64,000 bases of DNA from Hyphomicrobiales bacterium (GCA_017305635.1 JAFKKF010000012.1:124001-188000); one strand, 5' to 3'. Positions 27,861-37,049 are shown, counted from the first letter of the stretch. Notes: a model not told the origin generated them from the sequence alone. Made by a program: numbers and translations.

Positions 27861-29840
27861 CTACTCCGCCGGCACCGCGGCGAGCTTCCGCGCCGGGCGG
27901 GGCGCGCCGACGCGCAGCCGCCGATCGGAAAGCGACAGGGCGCCGCCGAGCGCCATGACGATCGCGCCGAGCCAGATGAGCGTTGCCAGCGATTTCCAGT
28001 AGAGGCGTACGGTGGTGGCGCCGTCGGTCGCGATGTCGCCCAGCGAAATGTAGACCTGCGAGGGCCAGAAGGTGGCGATCGCGGCTTCCGTCGTGGACGT
28101 TGCACGGGTGGCAAAATTGCGCTTCGAGGCTTCCATGGTGCGGACCGTCACGCCGCCGTCGCGGACGAGGAAACGCACCGCGATCTCCTCGTAGTTCGGG
28201 CCGGGGCGCGGAATGAAGCCTTCCAGCGTCACCTGATAGCCGCCGACCGTGACGCTCTCGCCGGGCTTCATCGTCAGGATGTCCTCGCTCGACCACGAGG
28301 TCGCGGCGACGAGGCCGAGCATCGTGACGCCGAGCCCGAAATGGGCGAGCGCCGTGCCGAGCGCCGAGCGCGGCAGCCCGACGAAGCGCCGGAAGCTCTC
28401 GGCAAGCGGTGCCTGGAAGAGCTTGATGCGGAAGGCGGTCTCGGAGAGCGCGCCCGCCATCAGCCAGGCGGCGAGGGCAATGCCGGCAAGCGCGAGGATA
28501 TCGGTCGCGCCCATCGCGAAAGCCGCGGCAGCGGCGGCTACGAGCGCGATGCCGAAGGCGGCCATCAGGCGCTCGGCGGCGGCGGCGATGTCGCCGCGCT
28601 TCCAGGCCAGCATCGGACCAAAGGGTACGAGCATGAGGAGCGGCACCATCAGCGGGCCGAAGGTCAGGTTGAAGAAGGGCGCGCCGACGGAGATGCGCGT
28701 CCCGGTCAGCGCTTCCAGCGCCAGCGGATAGAGCGTGCCGACGACGACGGTGGCGGCGGCCGCGGTCAGGAACAGGTTGTTGAGGACCAGCGCTCCTTCT
28801 CTGCTGACCGGCGCGAATATGCCGCCGGGCGTCAAAGTCGACGCGCGGAAGGCGAAGAGCGAGAGCGCGCCGCCGATGAACAGGCAGAGGATGACGAGGA
28901 TGAAGATGCCGCGCGTCGGGTCCGATGCGAAGGCATGCACGGAGGTGAGCACGCCGGAGCGGACGAGGAAGGTGCCGATCAGGCTGAAGGAGAAGGCGAG
29001 AATGGCGAGGAGGACCGTCCATACCTTCAGTGCGTTCCGCTTCTCCATGACGATGGCCGAGTGGAGGAGCGCGGTCGCGATCAGCCAGGGCATGAGCGAG
29101 GCATTCTCGACCGGATCCCAGAACCAGAAGCCGCCCCAGCCGAGCTCGTAATAGGCCCAGTAGGAGCCCATGGCGATGCCGAGGGTCAGGAAGATCCAGG
29201 CGGCGAGCGTCCATGGCCGCACCCAGCGCGCCCAGGCGGCATCGATGCGGCCGTCGATCAGCGCGGCAACCGCAAAGGCGAAGGAGATCGAGCAGCCGAC
29301 ATAGCCGAGATAGAGGAGCGGCGGATGGATGGCGAGGCCGATGTCCTGGAGGACCGGATTGAGGTCGTTGCCCTCGGCCGGCGCCGGGCTCAGCCGGATG
29401 AACGGATTGGAGGTGAGGAGGATGAAGAGGAAGAAGGCCGATGCGATCCAGCCCTGCACGGCAAGAACCAGCGCGCGCAGCCGGTCGGGCAGGTTGCGGC
29501 CGAAGGCGGCGACCAGCGCGCCGAAGAGCGTGAGGATGAGGACCCAGAGCAGCATCGAGCCCTCGTGGTTCCCCCAGACGCCGGTGATCTTGTAGAGGAG
29601 CGGCTTGGAGGAATGCGAGTTCTCCACCACGTTGAGGAGCGAGAAGTCCGAGGTCACATAGGCGTGGACGAGCGCGGCGAAGGCGAGCCCGGTGAAGAGG
29701 AACTGCGCGATCGCTGCGGGCGGGGCCACCGCCATCAGGCGCGGCTCGCGGTCTAGCGCGCCCCAGAGCGGCACCACGGACTGGACCGCGGCGAGCGCCA
29801 GCGCGAGGACGAGGGCGAAGTGGCCGAGCTCGGCGATCAT
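27861..29840 (-). CDS. ccmF: Heme lyase CcmF/CycK
   Basis: A 659-residue polytopic inner-membrane protein of the System I holocytochrome c synthase, which ligates heme to apocytochrome c with CcmH and CcmI. The tryptophan-rich heme-handling WWD segment is GWGGFWFWDPVENASLMPWL; WGNHEGSMLLW is another conserved periplasmic stretch. About fifteen hydrophobic segments are visible. Its ATG ([14 protein letters not shown]) overlaps the stop of the preceding DUF6946-like gene by 4 bp, so the operon is still coupled across that insertion. Confidence 0.97.
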   Translation of the reverse strand: MIAELGHFALVLALALAAVQSVVPLWGALDREPRLMAVAPPAAIAQFLFTGLAFAALVHAYVTSDFSLLNVVENSHSSKPLLYKITGVWGNHEGSMLLWVLILTLFGALVAAFGRNLPDRLRALVLAVQGWIASAFFLFILLTSNPFIRLSPAPAEGNDLNPVLQDIGLAIHPPLLYLGYVGCSISFAFAVAALIDGRIDAAWARWVRPWTLAAWIFLTLGIAMGSYWAYYELGWGGFWFWDPVENASLMPWLIATALLHSAIVMEKRNALKVWTVLLAILAFSFSLIGTFLVRSGVLTSVHAFASDPTRGIFILVILCLFIGGALSLFAFRASTLTPGGIFAPVSREGALVLNNLFLTAAAATVVVGTLYPLALEALTGTRISVGAPFFNLTFGPLMVPLLMLVPFGPMLAWKRGDIAAAAERLMAAFGIALVAAAAAAFAMGATDILALAGIALAAWLMAGALSETAFRIKLFQAPLAESFRRFVGLPRSALGTALAHFGLGVTMLGLVAATSWSSEDILTMKPGESVTVGGYQVTLEGFIPRPGPNYEEIAVRFLVRDGGVTVRTMEASKRNFATRATSTTEAAIATFWPSQVYISLGDIATDGATTVRLYWKSLATLIWLGAIVMALGGALSLSDRRLRVGAPRPARKLAAVPAE

Positions 29841-30550
29841 GCCGGCGCCGCCCGCTCGGAGCGGATCGCGTCCTGCGCCCAGCCGAACCGCAGGCGCGTG
29901 CCACCTCGCTCGACGGCACCCGAAAGCACTCCCGGCTCGCGCACCGGCACTCCCATGGCTTCCGTGAAGGTCCTGAAATCGGCGAAACCCGCGCGCAGCC
30001 CGGGCGGGCTGAACGACTGGACGACGAGGATCGCGTCGCCAATGCCCGCCGCCCCGGCTTCGATCAATGCCGCAGCGCTGCGATGGAGCAATTGATAGCG
30101 AAGAGGGCCGACCGCGTGCGGATCCAGGCCGAGGCGCGCAACCAGCCCTGCGAGCCTGCCTGCCTTGCCGGCCGAGCCTTCGGCACGCCATTCGTCGACG
30201 GTCGGGCCGAACGTCTCGTCGACCTTGGCCTCAACCGCCAGGATCGCCGGCCCGGATGCCGTGGAAATCTCGGCCAGCACATCGGTCTGGCTCGGCCTGC
30301 CGAAATCGTCGAGCCGGGTCTGCTTCTCGAAGGTGGCGCGCTCCAACGCCGCACCGGCCAAGGCCGGATCGGTTGCCAGCAGGGCCGCAAGGGCGGCGGG
30401 AAGGCGGCCGGCGGCATCGAACCAGCTATGGGCGGTCTCGTAGGCCGAGCGGCCGATGGTCCAGTGGCTGGGCCTGCCAAGGAACGGAATCACGTCCTCG
30501 GCCGCCACCATGGGCACGCCGTCGCCGATGAAGAGACAAGCGCCGCTCAC
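29837..30550 (-). CDS. DUF6946-like protein, possible PD-(D/E)XK fold, inside the ccm operon
   Basis: About 237 residues from a GTG at 30550 that overlaps the ccmE stop (GTGA) and has AAGGAG eight bases upstream. Features are [20 protein letters not shown] followed by [14 protein letters not shown], then [17 protein letters not shown] and [12 protein letters not shown]. The spaced Asp and ExK pattern resembles a PD-(D/E)XK nuclease core, but this is inference from motif shape. It belongs to no ccm function known to me. It has start-stop overlaps on both sides, so it is co-translated with ccmE and ccmF. An alternative ATG is at 30511. Confidence 0.75.
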   Translation of the reverse strand: MSGACLFIGDGVPMVAAEDVIPFLGRPSHWTIGRSAYETAHSWFDAAGRLPAALAALLATDPALAGAALERATFEKQTRLDDFGRPSQTDVLAEISTASGPAILAVEAKVDETFGPTVDEWRAEGSAGKAGRLAGLVARLGLDPHAVGPLRYQLLHRSAAALIEAGAAGIGDAILVVQSFSPPGLRAGFADFRTFTEAMGVPVREPGVLSGAVERGGTRLRFGWAQDAIRSERAAPA

Positions 30551-30990
30551 TCCGCCTCTCCTTCCTTCCACTTCCCCGCCTTCTTCAGGGCCTCGACGAC
30601 CTCCTTCGGCATATACTTCTCGTCGTGCTTGGCAAGCACGGTGTCGGCGGTGAGCGACCCGTCCGGGGCGATCACGCCCTCGGCGACGACGCCCTGCCCC
30701 TCGCGGAAAAGGTCGGGCAGGATGCCCTGATAGGCGACCTTGACGGCGTGGGCGCCATCGGTGACCGCGAAGGCGACGTTGCCACCGTCAGTCTTTGCCA
30801 GCGAGCCCATCTCGACGAGGCCGCCGAGGCGGATGCGGGTGCCGGGCGCCGGCGCCTTGGCAACGATGTCGCTCGGCGAATTGAAGAAGACGATCTTGTC
30901 GGAGAGCGCATAGAGGATGAGGCCGAGGGCCACGGCGAGCACGATGCCGGCAACGGCAATGAGGGTCAGCCGGCGCTGCTTCCGCGTCAT
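30547..30990 (-). CDS. ccmE: Cytochrome c maturation heme chaperone CcmE/CycJ
   Basis: A 147-residue membrane-anchored periplasmic protein that binds heme covalently and hands it to CcmF. It has an N-terminal anchor ([20 protein letters not shown]) and an OB-fold domain. The heme-binding histidine is His122 with the nearby Tyr126 in KHDEKYMP. The C-terminus is a flexible charged tail ([15 protein letters not shown]). It lies 4 bp after ccmI and overlaps the next gene. Confidence 0.96.
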   Translation of the reverse strand: MTRKQRRLTLIAVAGIVLAVALGLILYALSDKIVFFNSPSDIVAKAPAPGTRIRLGGLVEMGSLAKTDGGNVAFAVTDGAHAVKVAYQGILPDLFREGQGVVAEGVIAPDGSLTADTVLAKHDEKYMPKEVVEALKKAGKWKEGEAE

Positions 30991-30994
30991 GTTC

Positions 30995-32122
30995 CTACTC
31001 GATCCCTGCCGAGCGCGCCTCGGCTTCCACCGGCGCCAGCCGGTCGGGACTCGCGGCGAGGGCCGTACGCGCCTTCTTCAGCGCGTCCCTGGCGTCGTCG
31101 GTCCGGCCGAGCACGATATAGGAACGCACGAGGCGCGCCCAACCTTCCGGATCGTCCGGATTGGCGGCGAGCTTGCCGGCAAGCTGCGCGACCATGCCGT
31201 TGATCATCTGCAGACGCTCTTCCGGCGCCATGTCGGCGGAGGCAGCGGCATCCGCCTCGCTCGGACCGGGTGCGGCACTCGCCGCCGCGGTCGGCGCGGC
31301 GGAGCCCTCGAGCTTCGCCAGGGCCGCGCGGGCGACCGGCGCCCAGGCGGCATCGGCCGGTGCGTCCTTCAGGAGCGCCTGCCAGGCAGCGACGGCCTCC
31401 GGCTTCTTGCCATCCTGGCCGAGTGCGACGGCAAGATAGAAGCGCGGTGCGATCGCCGTGGGGTCGAGCTTCGCCGCCCGCTCGAACGCGGCATGGGCAT
31501 CGGCGATGACGAGCCCGTTATTGGCGCGCACCATGGCATCGCCGAGCGCTGTCTCGCGCGCGGCGGTACTGCCGAGAATGCGGAGCGCATTGCCGAAGGC
31601 GCGGACGGCATCGTCGTAGCGCCCGGCGCGGAGATAGACCGGCCCGATCACCTCCCACCCGGCGCCATCCTCGGGATGGGCGGCGAGATGCGACTCGACC
31701 TTGGCGACCAGCGTCTGCACGTCGGCCTGGTCGAGGGGCGTATCGAGGCGGCTGCTGAGCGGCTGGTCCGGCATTTCCGGTGAGCCCAGCCATAGATAGG
31801 CGCCGAAGGCCACGAGTGGCGCGGCAATGGCAAGGATCGCAGCGGCCCGGCGAGCGAGCGGCCGGTCCGGCTCGGGCGGCGCGGCTTCTGCATCGGCCCG
31901 GATCAGCCGCCGGGCGATCTCGGTGCGCGCGGCTTCGGCCTCGCTTTCCGCGATCAACCCGCGGGAGACGTCGCGGTCGACCTCCTCGAGCTGGTCGCGG
32001 TAGATGGCAATCGCTGGCGATGGCGCACCGGCGGCGCGGCCGCCTCGCGACAGCGGCACCAGGACGACGAGCGCCGCCGCCGCCGCGAGAACCGCCATCA
32101 GAATCCAGAGTGCAATCTGCAA
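30995..32122 (-). CDS. ccmI: Cytochrome c maturation protein CcmI/CycH
   Basis: A 375-residue inner-membrane apocytochrome c chaperone, first gene of the ccm operon. Two membrane helices lie near residues 3-25 and 92-112, with a cytoplasmic leucine-zipper-like loop between ([20 protein letters not shown]). The periplasmic remainder is TPR-like ([40 protein letters not shown]). An Ala/Pro-rich linker separates the TPR parts. The 5' flank holds only the lipoprotein gene about 40 bp away. Confidence 0.93.
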   Translation of the reverse strand: MQIALWILMAVLAAAAALVVLVPLSRGGRAAGAPSPAIAIYRDQLEEVDRDVSRGLIAESEAEAARTEIARRLIRADAEAAPPEPDRPLARRAAAILAIAAPLVAFGAYLWLGSPEMPDQPLSSRLDTPLDQADVQTLVAKVESHLAAHPEDGAGWEVIGPVYLRAGRYDDAVRAFGNALRILGSTAARETALGDAMVRANNGLVIADAHAAFERAAKLDPTAIAPRFYLAVALGQDGKKPEAVAAWQALLKDAPADAAWAPVARAALAKLEGSAAPTAAASAAPGPSEADAAASADMAPEERLQMINGMVAQLAGKLAANPDDPEGWARLVRSYIVLGRTDDARDALKKARTALAASPDRLAPVEAEARSAGIE

Positions 32123-32165
32123 GATCGGGTCCGTTCAGGCAGGACGGCCCTGGCCGCCCGCGCGT

Positions 32166-32555
32166 TCAGGTGACGGGCTGCCAGCTTCCGTTGGCCTGGC
32201 GGCAGGCGGTCGCGCGCGCCGACTGCTGCTCGTTCCCGATATAGATCGTATGGACGAAGTCGCGGCAGGTATAGGCGTTGACCCGGTACGAAGCTCCGGG
32301 AACGACCTGGCCGTGATTGCCACCGTTCTTCCATTCAACCGCCACGCCGGTATGGCCATATTCCAGCGCCTTGTATTCGGCGGCGCGCGCAGCGCGCTGA
32401 TCGGCCGCGCCGAGCGCCTTGCCGATGGCGCCCCCGGCGACACCACCCTCGCCGGTGGCCGGGAGCGAGCCTGCCGGACCGCCGCCGACACCGGCATTGC
32501 AGCCGGCAAGCGCCAGGCAGACAAGCCCAAACGTGGCGGCCGCCCCTCGCGCCAT
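32166..32555 (-). CDS. 17-kDa surface-antigen-type outer-membrane lipoprotein
   Basis: A 129-residue lipoprotein. The signal peptide ends with the lipobox LALAGC. A short glycine-zipper segment (GGVAGGAIGKALGAADQRAA) precedes a C-terminal domain matching the Rickettsia 17-kDa antigen/RT0821 type: VAVEWKNGG, TCRDFVHTIYIG and ATACRQANGSWQPV. Its role is envelope-structural or unknown. The ATG at 32555 has GGAGG ten bases upstream; the longer open frame to 32675 is rejected. It lies between feuQ and ccmI. Confidence 0.82.
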   Translation of the reverse strand: MARGAAATFGLVCLALAGCNAGVGGGPAGSLPATGEGGVAGGAIGKALGAADQRAARAAEYKALEYGHTGVAVEWKNGGNHGQVVPGASYRVNAYTCRDFVHTIYIGNEQQSARATACRQANGSWQPVT

Positions 32556-32685
32556 TGCCCGTCGCCCTCCGACAAATCGATGGCGCCAAAACGGCGCCGA
32601 ACCGACACCTAGCGGGAAATTGCCGGCGGATTCAAGGCGCTGCCGCGGTTTTCTCGGTTCAAACCTGCGCGACAATATGGCGTGG

Positions 32686-34050
32686 TCAGGCGGCGGGCAG
32701 CGTCACCGCGGCGCGCAGGCCCCCGGCGGGCGCCTTGTCGAGGGCGAATATGCCGCCATAGAGGGCGACCAGTTCGGTGACGATCGAAAGGCCGAGACCG
32801 GATCCCGGCTTGGTTTCGTCGAGCCTGCGGCCGCGCCGCGTCGCCTCCTTGCGCTCCTCCTCGCTCAGCCCGGGACCGTCATCGTCGATCACGAGGACGA
32901 GACGACCGGGATTGTCTGCAGCCGCGCCTTCCCGCGCGATCGTGACCGTCACCCTGCCCTTCGCCCACTTGCAGGCATTGTCGACCAAGTTGCCGATGAT
33001 CTCCTCGAGATCCTGCTGCTCGCCACGGAAGAGCGTGCCCTTGGCCACGTCTGCCGTGACCGTGATGCGGCGATCCTCGTGGATACGGTTCATGGCGCGC
33101 ACCAGCCGCGCCATTGCCGGCTCGACGTCCGTGATCGCACCGATCACCTTGGAGCGCGCGGCAATGCGGGCGCGGTCGAGGTAGTGGTTGACCTGCACCC
33201 GCATCGTCTCGGCCTGCTCGGCGACCTTCTCGGCAAAGGGACCGGGGCTCGCGCGCGCCTCGTTGGTGATGACGCTGAGCGGCGTCTTCAGCGCGTGGGC
33301 GAGATTGCCGACCTGGGTACGGGCGCGGTCGATGATCTCCTGGTTGGAGACGAGAAGCGCGTTGAGCTCCCGCGCCAGCGGCTCGATCTCCGCCGGGAAC
33401 CGCCCTTCGAAGCGCGCCTCCTTGCCGCTCCTCAGGTCCGACAGGCCGCGGCGCACGCGGTCGAGCGGGCGGAGGCCCCAGAGGATCTGCGTGGTGGTGG
33501 CGACGATGAGGCCGAAGGCGAAGACGGCGAGCGTCAGGATCACGCTGCGGCGGAACCGGGCAATGTCGTCGGCCATGTCGCCGGCATTGCCGGTGACGAG
33601 AACCTCGTAGCTATTGCCCTGGCCGAGCTCGACGGTGCGCGAGAGGATGCGCAGCGACTGGTTGTCGGGCCCGACCAGCGCCCCGCCGACGGCGCCTTCG
33701 ATCTCGCGCGGGTCGTTGACCTTCGCCGCGTCCAGCGTGTCGTTGAAGAGCGAGCGCGAGGTCAGCATGACGGCGCCGCCACCCGCCCGCCGCACCTGCC
33801 AGTACCAGCCCGAATAGGGCAGCTCGAAGCGCTGGTCGCCGAGATTGCCCGGGTCGGCGAGGTTCGCGGGGTTCTGCGCGGCGAGCGCGCCGACCAGCGT
33901 CTTCAGGTAGACATTGAGGCGCTCGTCGAAATTGCGCTCGACCGAATCCCGGTAGAGCGAGGTGATGATGAAGCCGGCCGCCAGCAGCGCCACCAGCGCC
34001 CAGAGCGAGGCGGCGGCGATCAACCGGAAGGCCAGCGAGTCAGTCCGCAT
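32686..34050 (-). CDS. feuQ: FeuQ-type sensor histidine kinase
   Basis: A 454-residue membrane kinase. Helices lie near residues 8-28 and 165-185 with a periplasmic domain between, then HAMP, the H-box LAHALKTPLSVITNEA and an HATPase with NLVDNACKWA, DDDGPGLS and GSGLGLSIV. The truncated AHALKTPL H-box resembles PhoQ/FeuQ kinases. Assignment rests on position beside the ccm (cycHJKL) operon, where feuPQ was described in Rhizobium leguminosarum; in Sinorhizobium the pair senses osmolarity and controls cyclic glucan export. It overlaps the regulator by 11 bp. Confidence 0.82.
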   Translation of the reverse strand: MRTDSLAFRLIAAASLWALVALLAAGFIITSLYRDSVERNFDERLNVYLKTLVGALAAQNPANLADPGNLGDQRFELPYSGWYWQVRRAGGGAVMLTSRSLFNDTLDAAKVNDPREIEGAVGGALVGPDNQSLRILSRTVELGQGNSYEVLVTGNAGDMADDIARFRRSVILTLAVFAFGLIVATTTQILWGLRPLDRVRRGLSDLRSGKEARFEGRFPAEIEPLARELNALLVSNQEIIDRARTQVGNLAHALKTPLSVITNEARASPGPFAEKVAEQAETMRVQVNHYLDRARIAARSKVIGAITDVEPAMARLVRAMNRIHEDRRITVTADVAKGTLFRGEQQDLEEIIGNLVDNACKWAKGRVTVTIAREGAAADNPGRLVLVIDDDGPGLSEEERKEATRRGRRLDETKPGSGLGLSIVTELVALYGGIFALDKAPAGGLRAAVTLPAA

Positions 34051-34714
34051 TCTTGGCCGGTTCGACGATCCGGTAGCCGAGCCCGCGCACCGTCTCGATC
34101 AGGTCGGGCGCCACCTTCTTCCGCAGCCGTCCGACGAAGACCTCGATCGTGTTGGAATCGCGGTCGAAGTCCTGGTCGTAGAGGTGCTCGACCAGCTCGG
34201 TCCGCGAGACCACCCGGTCGCGATGGTGCATCAGGTATTCGAGCACCTTGAATTCGTGCGAGGTCAGCTTCACCGGATTGCCGTCCACGGTCACGCGACC
34301 GGCACGGGAATCGAGACGCACCGAGCCGCACTCGATCTCGTTGGAGGCGTGGCCGGCGGCGCGCCGGACGAGCGCGCGGACGCGGGCGAGCACTTCCTCG
34401 ATGTGGAACGGCTTGGCGACGTAGTCGTCGGCGCCGGCATCGATGCCGGCGACCTTGTCGCTCCAGCGATCGCGGGCGGTCAGGATGAGGACCGGCATGG
34501 TGCGGCCGGCCCGCCGCCATTGCTCGAGCACGCTGATGCCGTCGAGCTGCGGCAGGCCGATGTCGAGGACGACCACGTCATAGGGCTCGGTATCGCCGAG
34601 GAAGTGCCCCTCCTCGCCGTCCGTCGCCGAATCGACGGTGTAGCCCGCCTCCTTCAGCGCGGTGACCAGCTGGCGATTGAGATCGGTATCGTCCTCTACG
34701 ACCAGAACCCGCAA
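34040..34714 (-). CDS. feuP: FeuP-type OmpR-family response regulator
   Basis: A 224-residue regulator with a receiver (VVEDDTDLNRQ; phospho-acceptor in VVLDIGLPQLDG; YVAKPFHIEE) and a winged-helix DNA-binding domain (SHEFKVLEYLMHHRDRVVSR; NTIEVFVGRLRKKV). The start is a TTG at 34714, supported by GGAGG directly upstream and by the conserved first strand (RVLVVEDD). It is cotranscribed with feuQ and probably with the small exported protein 18 bp upstream. Confidence 0.84.
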   Translation of the reverse strand: MRVLVVEDDTDLNRQLVTALKEAGYTVDSATDGEEGHFLGDTEPYDVVVLDIGLPQLDGISVLEQWRRAGRTMPVLILTARDRWSDKVAGIDAGADDYVAKPFHIEEVLARVRALVRRAAGHASNEIECGSVRLDSRAGRVTVDGNPVKLTSHEFKVLEYLMHHRDRVVSRTELVEHLYDQDFDRDSNTIEVFVGRLRKKVAPDLIETVRGLGYRIVEPAKNAD

Positions 34715-34732
34715 CGCTTTCCTCCGCGGCCG

Positions 34733-35041
34733 CTACTGGCCGACGATGGTGCCGCTGGCGGCGTCGACCGTGATCTTCTTCACCTGGCCGTTCGCCTGCA
34801 GCACATTGACGACATATACGTAGCGTCCGCCATTCTTGCAGAGCTGCGCCGGCGGCAGGATCTCGCCGCCGGCCGCGGACTTGATGTTGCCGATCAGGCT
34901 CGACATGGGCATGACCTGTCCCTGCTGCGCCGCGGCGCGGGCCTGGTTGGGCGACAGGCAGTCGGCCGCCACCGCGCCGATGGTATCGGTGCCGGCGAGC
35001 GCCGCAGCGAGCGCAAGGACATGCAGAGTTTGCCTGATCAT
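34733..35041 (-). CDS. Small exported PepSY-like protein upstream of feuPQ
   Basis: A 102-residue protein with a signal peptide (MIRQTLHVLALAAALAGTDT ... AVAA). A compact domain contains two cysteines (ADCLSPNQARAA; AQLCKNGGRY) and ends YVVNVLQANGQVKKITVDAA, which resembles a PepSY unit. Sinorhizobium feuPQ is preceded by feuN, a small periplasmic inhibitor of FeuQ. This gene occupies the same place and may play that role, but sequence identity with FeuN was not established. It ends 18 bp before feuP. Confidence 0.7.
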   Translation of the reverse strand: MIRQTLHVLALAAALAGTDTIGAVAADCLSPNQARAAAQQGQVMPMSSLIGNIKSAAGGEILPPAQLCKNGGRYVYVVNVLQANGQVKKITVDAASGTIVGQ

Positions 35042-35112
35042 TCAGCCGCCCAATAGACCCCGCCACATGAATATGCCCTGAATGACGGGTTCAGGAAACC
35101 GCTCCGGCCGCC

Positions 35113-35322
35113 TCAGGTCTTGCCGGCGGGCGTGTTGGTGACCGCGCGAAGCGCCGCCACGGCAACGCCGATGCCGATCATCACCGGACCGACGGCGCCG
35201 GGCGGCACGATGGTCGCCCAGTCGGCCGACTGCAGGACACCCGCCGCGGCAATGCCGAGCGAGACGACGAGCGTCTTCCAGCCCTTCAGCGAATCATAGG
35301 CGTTCTTGGTCGATTGCAGCAT
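35113..35322 (-). CDS. Small membrane protein, holin-like, phage/GTA type
   Basis: A 69-residue protein with two hydrophobic segments (TLVVSLGIAAAGVLQSA; VGPVMIGIGVAVAALRAV) around a short loop and a polar tail. It follows the endolysin gene by 3 bp, the standard lysis-module arrangement. Holins make the membrane holes that release endolysin, but a structural tail-region membrane protein is also possible. It is the last gene of the GTA-like minus-strand cluster. Confidence 0.65.
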   Translation of the reverse strand: MLQSTKNAYDSLKGWKTLVVSLGIAAAGVLQSADWATIVPPGAVGPVMIGIGVAVAALRAVTNTPAGKT

Positions 35323-35325
35323 GTG

Positions 35326-36177
35326 TCAGCTTCCTTTCTTGGCGATGACGATGCGGTGGAGCTCGGAGCCGTAGCGCCAGAGGAGGACGACCGAGGCGAC
35401 CGCCGCGAGGGCGAGGAGGACGAGCCCGCCATAGATCAGCGGATGCGCCGATCCGGCGGCGCCGGTCGCCGCGGCGGTAGCGGCGCCGCCGGCAGCGACC
35501 ACGGCCCCGGCGGCGGCGGCTGCCCGACGGGCGGCGAGGTCGCGGGCGATGCTCGCCAACGTCGCCGGACCGACGATGCCGTCGGCGACGAGGTCGGGAT
35601 GGCTGCGCTGGTAGGCGACGACGGCGTCGCGGCTCACCGGCCCCGCCACGCCGTCGATCGCCCCCTTGTAGAAGCCGAGCGCGGCGAGGTCGGCCTGCCA
35701 GGCGCGTATCTCCTCCGCCGAGGCCCCGACCGCGGTGCCGTAGCTTCCGGCGAATATCAGCCGGGCTTCCGCTTCGCGCCGCCGGACCAGGCCGGCGAGC
35801 TTGCGCCCGCCCGCCCTCGTCCACTGGAGAAGGCTGGCGCGGGCGGCCATCGCCTCGCCCTTCCGAAACAGGCCGACCCAGGACGCGCGATCGATCGCGC
35901 CGGTATTGAAGTCAAACGAGACGCCGCCGTCGAAAGCAGTCGATCCTACCGCGCCCAACGCGCTCTCGACGCGCCTCTCGAAACGCGGAAGGTCGCCCTT
36001 GAAGATGGCAAGCGCCTCGTCGCGGCTGATCGTCATGCCAGGCGTCGGAATCGGCGGACCCGCCGCAGCCGTGTGACCGACCCCGATGGTCCACACGCCC
36101 GCGGCGTCACGATAGGCGCGGGTGACGACGCCTTCCTGCGCGGCGATGAACGCCACGCCTTTCGCGCTTGTCTTCAT
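35326..36177 (-). CDS. GH24 lysozyme/endolysin with peptidoglycan-binding domain and membrane tail
   Basis: A 283-residue muramidase. The N-terminus is a phage T4-type lysozyme fold with catalytic Glu15 (FIAAQEGVVTRAYRD) and VWTIGVGHTAAAG. A peptidoglycan-binding repeat follows near residues 150-215 (AALGFYKGAIDGVAGP; YQRSHPDLVADGIVGP). A low-complexity Ala region and one membrane helix (IYGGLVLLALAAVASVVLLW) end the protein. The ATG at 36177 gives a family-like start. Membrane anchorage of an endolysin is known but less common. It adjoins the rearranged end of the GTA cluster. Confidence 0.85.
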   Translation of the reverse strand: MKTSAKGVAFIAAQEGVVTRAYRDAAGVWTIGVGHTAAAGPPIPTPGMTISRDEALAIFKGDLPRFERRVESALGAVGSTAFDGGVSFDFNTGAIDRASWVGLFRKGEAMAARASLLQWTRAGGRKLAGLVRRREAEARLIFAGSYGTAVGASAEEIRAWQADLAALGFYKGAIDGVAGPVSRDAVVAYQRSHPDLVADGIVGPATLASIARDLAARRAAAAAGAVVAAGGAATAAATGAAGSAHPLIYGGLVLLALAAVASVVLLWRYGSELHRIVIAKKGS

Positions 36178-36330
36178 GATCAATCCCGAATTGCGGAAAG
36201 AGACCTGGGAGCCGGCTGGCACCGCCGCCCGGCCACGGGAGACCCACTGACCGGTTCCGGATGCCGCCTGTCGTCAGGCGTACTGGCCGCCGGTCGAAGT
36301 CGCGCCTGCCGAGCCGCCGGGGCGGGCGCG

Positions 36331-36698
36331 GATGATTTCGCGATTTCCGGCACGGCGGTGACCTATGCCGGGCCGGCCGAATGGTCGTTCCGACAGCTGA
36401 TCCTGCACTATGCCCATCTCTGCAAGGCGGCGGGCGGCGTCGACGCCTTCCTCCTTTCCTCGGAGCATCCGAGGCTGACGACGCTCCGCTCCGGCGCGGG
36501 CACCTATCCCTTCGTCGATGCGCTGGCGGATCTCGCAGCGGAAGTGCGCGGCGCGCTCGGCAATGACGTGCGGCTCTCCTACGGCGCCGATTGGAGCGAA
36601 TATTTCGGCCACCATCCCGACGACGGGTCGGGCGACGGGCCGACTGGTCGTCCGGGAGGAGCGTCGCCTACCTCCGCGCCAATATTGCCGGCGGCGAG
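36331..36698 (+). pseudogene. Fragment of GTA TIM-barrel (g15-like) gene, inverted
   Basis: In one plus-strand frame 36331-36636 reads DFAISGTAVTYAGPAEWSFR, ILHYAHLCKAAGGVDAFLLS and LSYGADWSEYFGHHPDDGSG, unmistakably the glycoside-hydrolase-like TIM domain of the GTA host-specificity protein. A second piece, AYLRANIAGGE, follows at 36666-36698 in another frame; in intact homologues about 50 residues separate these stretches. So the fragment has an internal deletion or frameshift and lacks both ends of a roughly 1300-residue protein. It points opposite to the rest of the cluster and stops exactly where the major tail gene breaks off. Confidence 0.82.
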
Positions 36699-36892
36699 GA
36701 CACGCTCGCCCGCCTGACGCCGGCGCCCGCCAGCAGCTCGCGCCAGCGGTCGGTCGAATCGGCATTGGTGATGTCCACCGTCTCGGCATTGAAGGCGATC
36801 TGGCGCGAGCGCAGGCCCGCCACCGTCGTGAAGCCGCCGCTCCCGGTCGTATCGACCTTGAGCAGCAGGTCCTTGCCCTTCTGTGCGGTCAT
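36668..36892 (-). pseudogene. Major tail protein (g9-like), truncated
   Basis: The 74-codon frame begins as a normal GTA/TP901-1-type major tail protein (MTAQKGKDLLLKVDTTGSGG, LRSRQIAFNAETVDITNADS, RWRELLAGAGVRRASVS) but after about residue 65 loses similarity and stops (SPPAILARR). Intact proteins are about 135-140 residues, so half is missing. The break near 36698-36706 coincides with the end of the inverted g15 fragment. A functional tail tube is unlikely from this copy. Confidence 0.8.
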
Positions 36893-36922
36893 GGCTGTCC
36901 TTTCGTTGTGTGCCTGGGCGGC

Positions 36923-37049
36923 GGCTCCACCGCCTTCGGCGGTCCCCCTCCCCCGCTTCGCAGGGGAGGAACCAGGTCGCGACCTTGATGAAGGAGGTTC
37001 CTCCCCCGTTTACGGGGGAGGGGGACCGCCGCAGGCGGTGGAGGGGGCG
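36923..37049. repeat. Family B palindromic repeat between g9 and g8 remnants
   Basis: GCTCCACCGCCTTCGGCGGT plus CCCCTCCCCCGCTTCGCAGG (36923-36969) is mirrored by CCTCCCCCGTTTACGGGGGA plus GGGGGACCGCCGCAGGCGGT (37000-37049). The two arms are separated by about 30 bp. It lies between the tail terminator and the truncated major tail gene, where it would form a large mRNA hairpin. Confidence 0.85.

Noticed and set aside
36274..36789. 171-codon minus-strand frame through the GTA breakpoint as a novel gene
   Set aside because: It is antisense to the g15 fragment and crosses the rearrangement joint; composition is Arg-rich shadow sequence.
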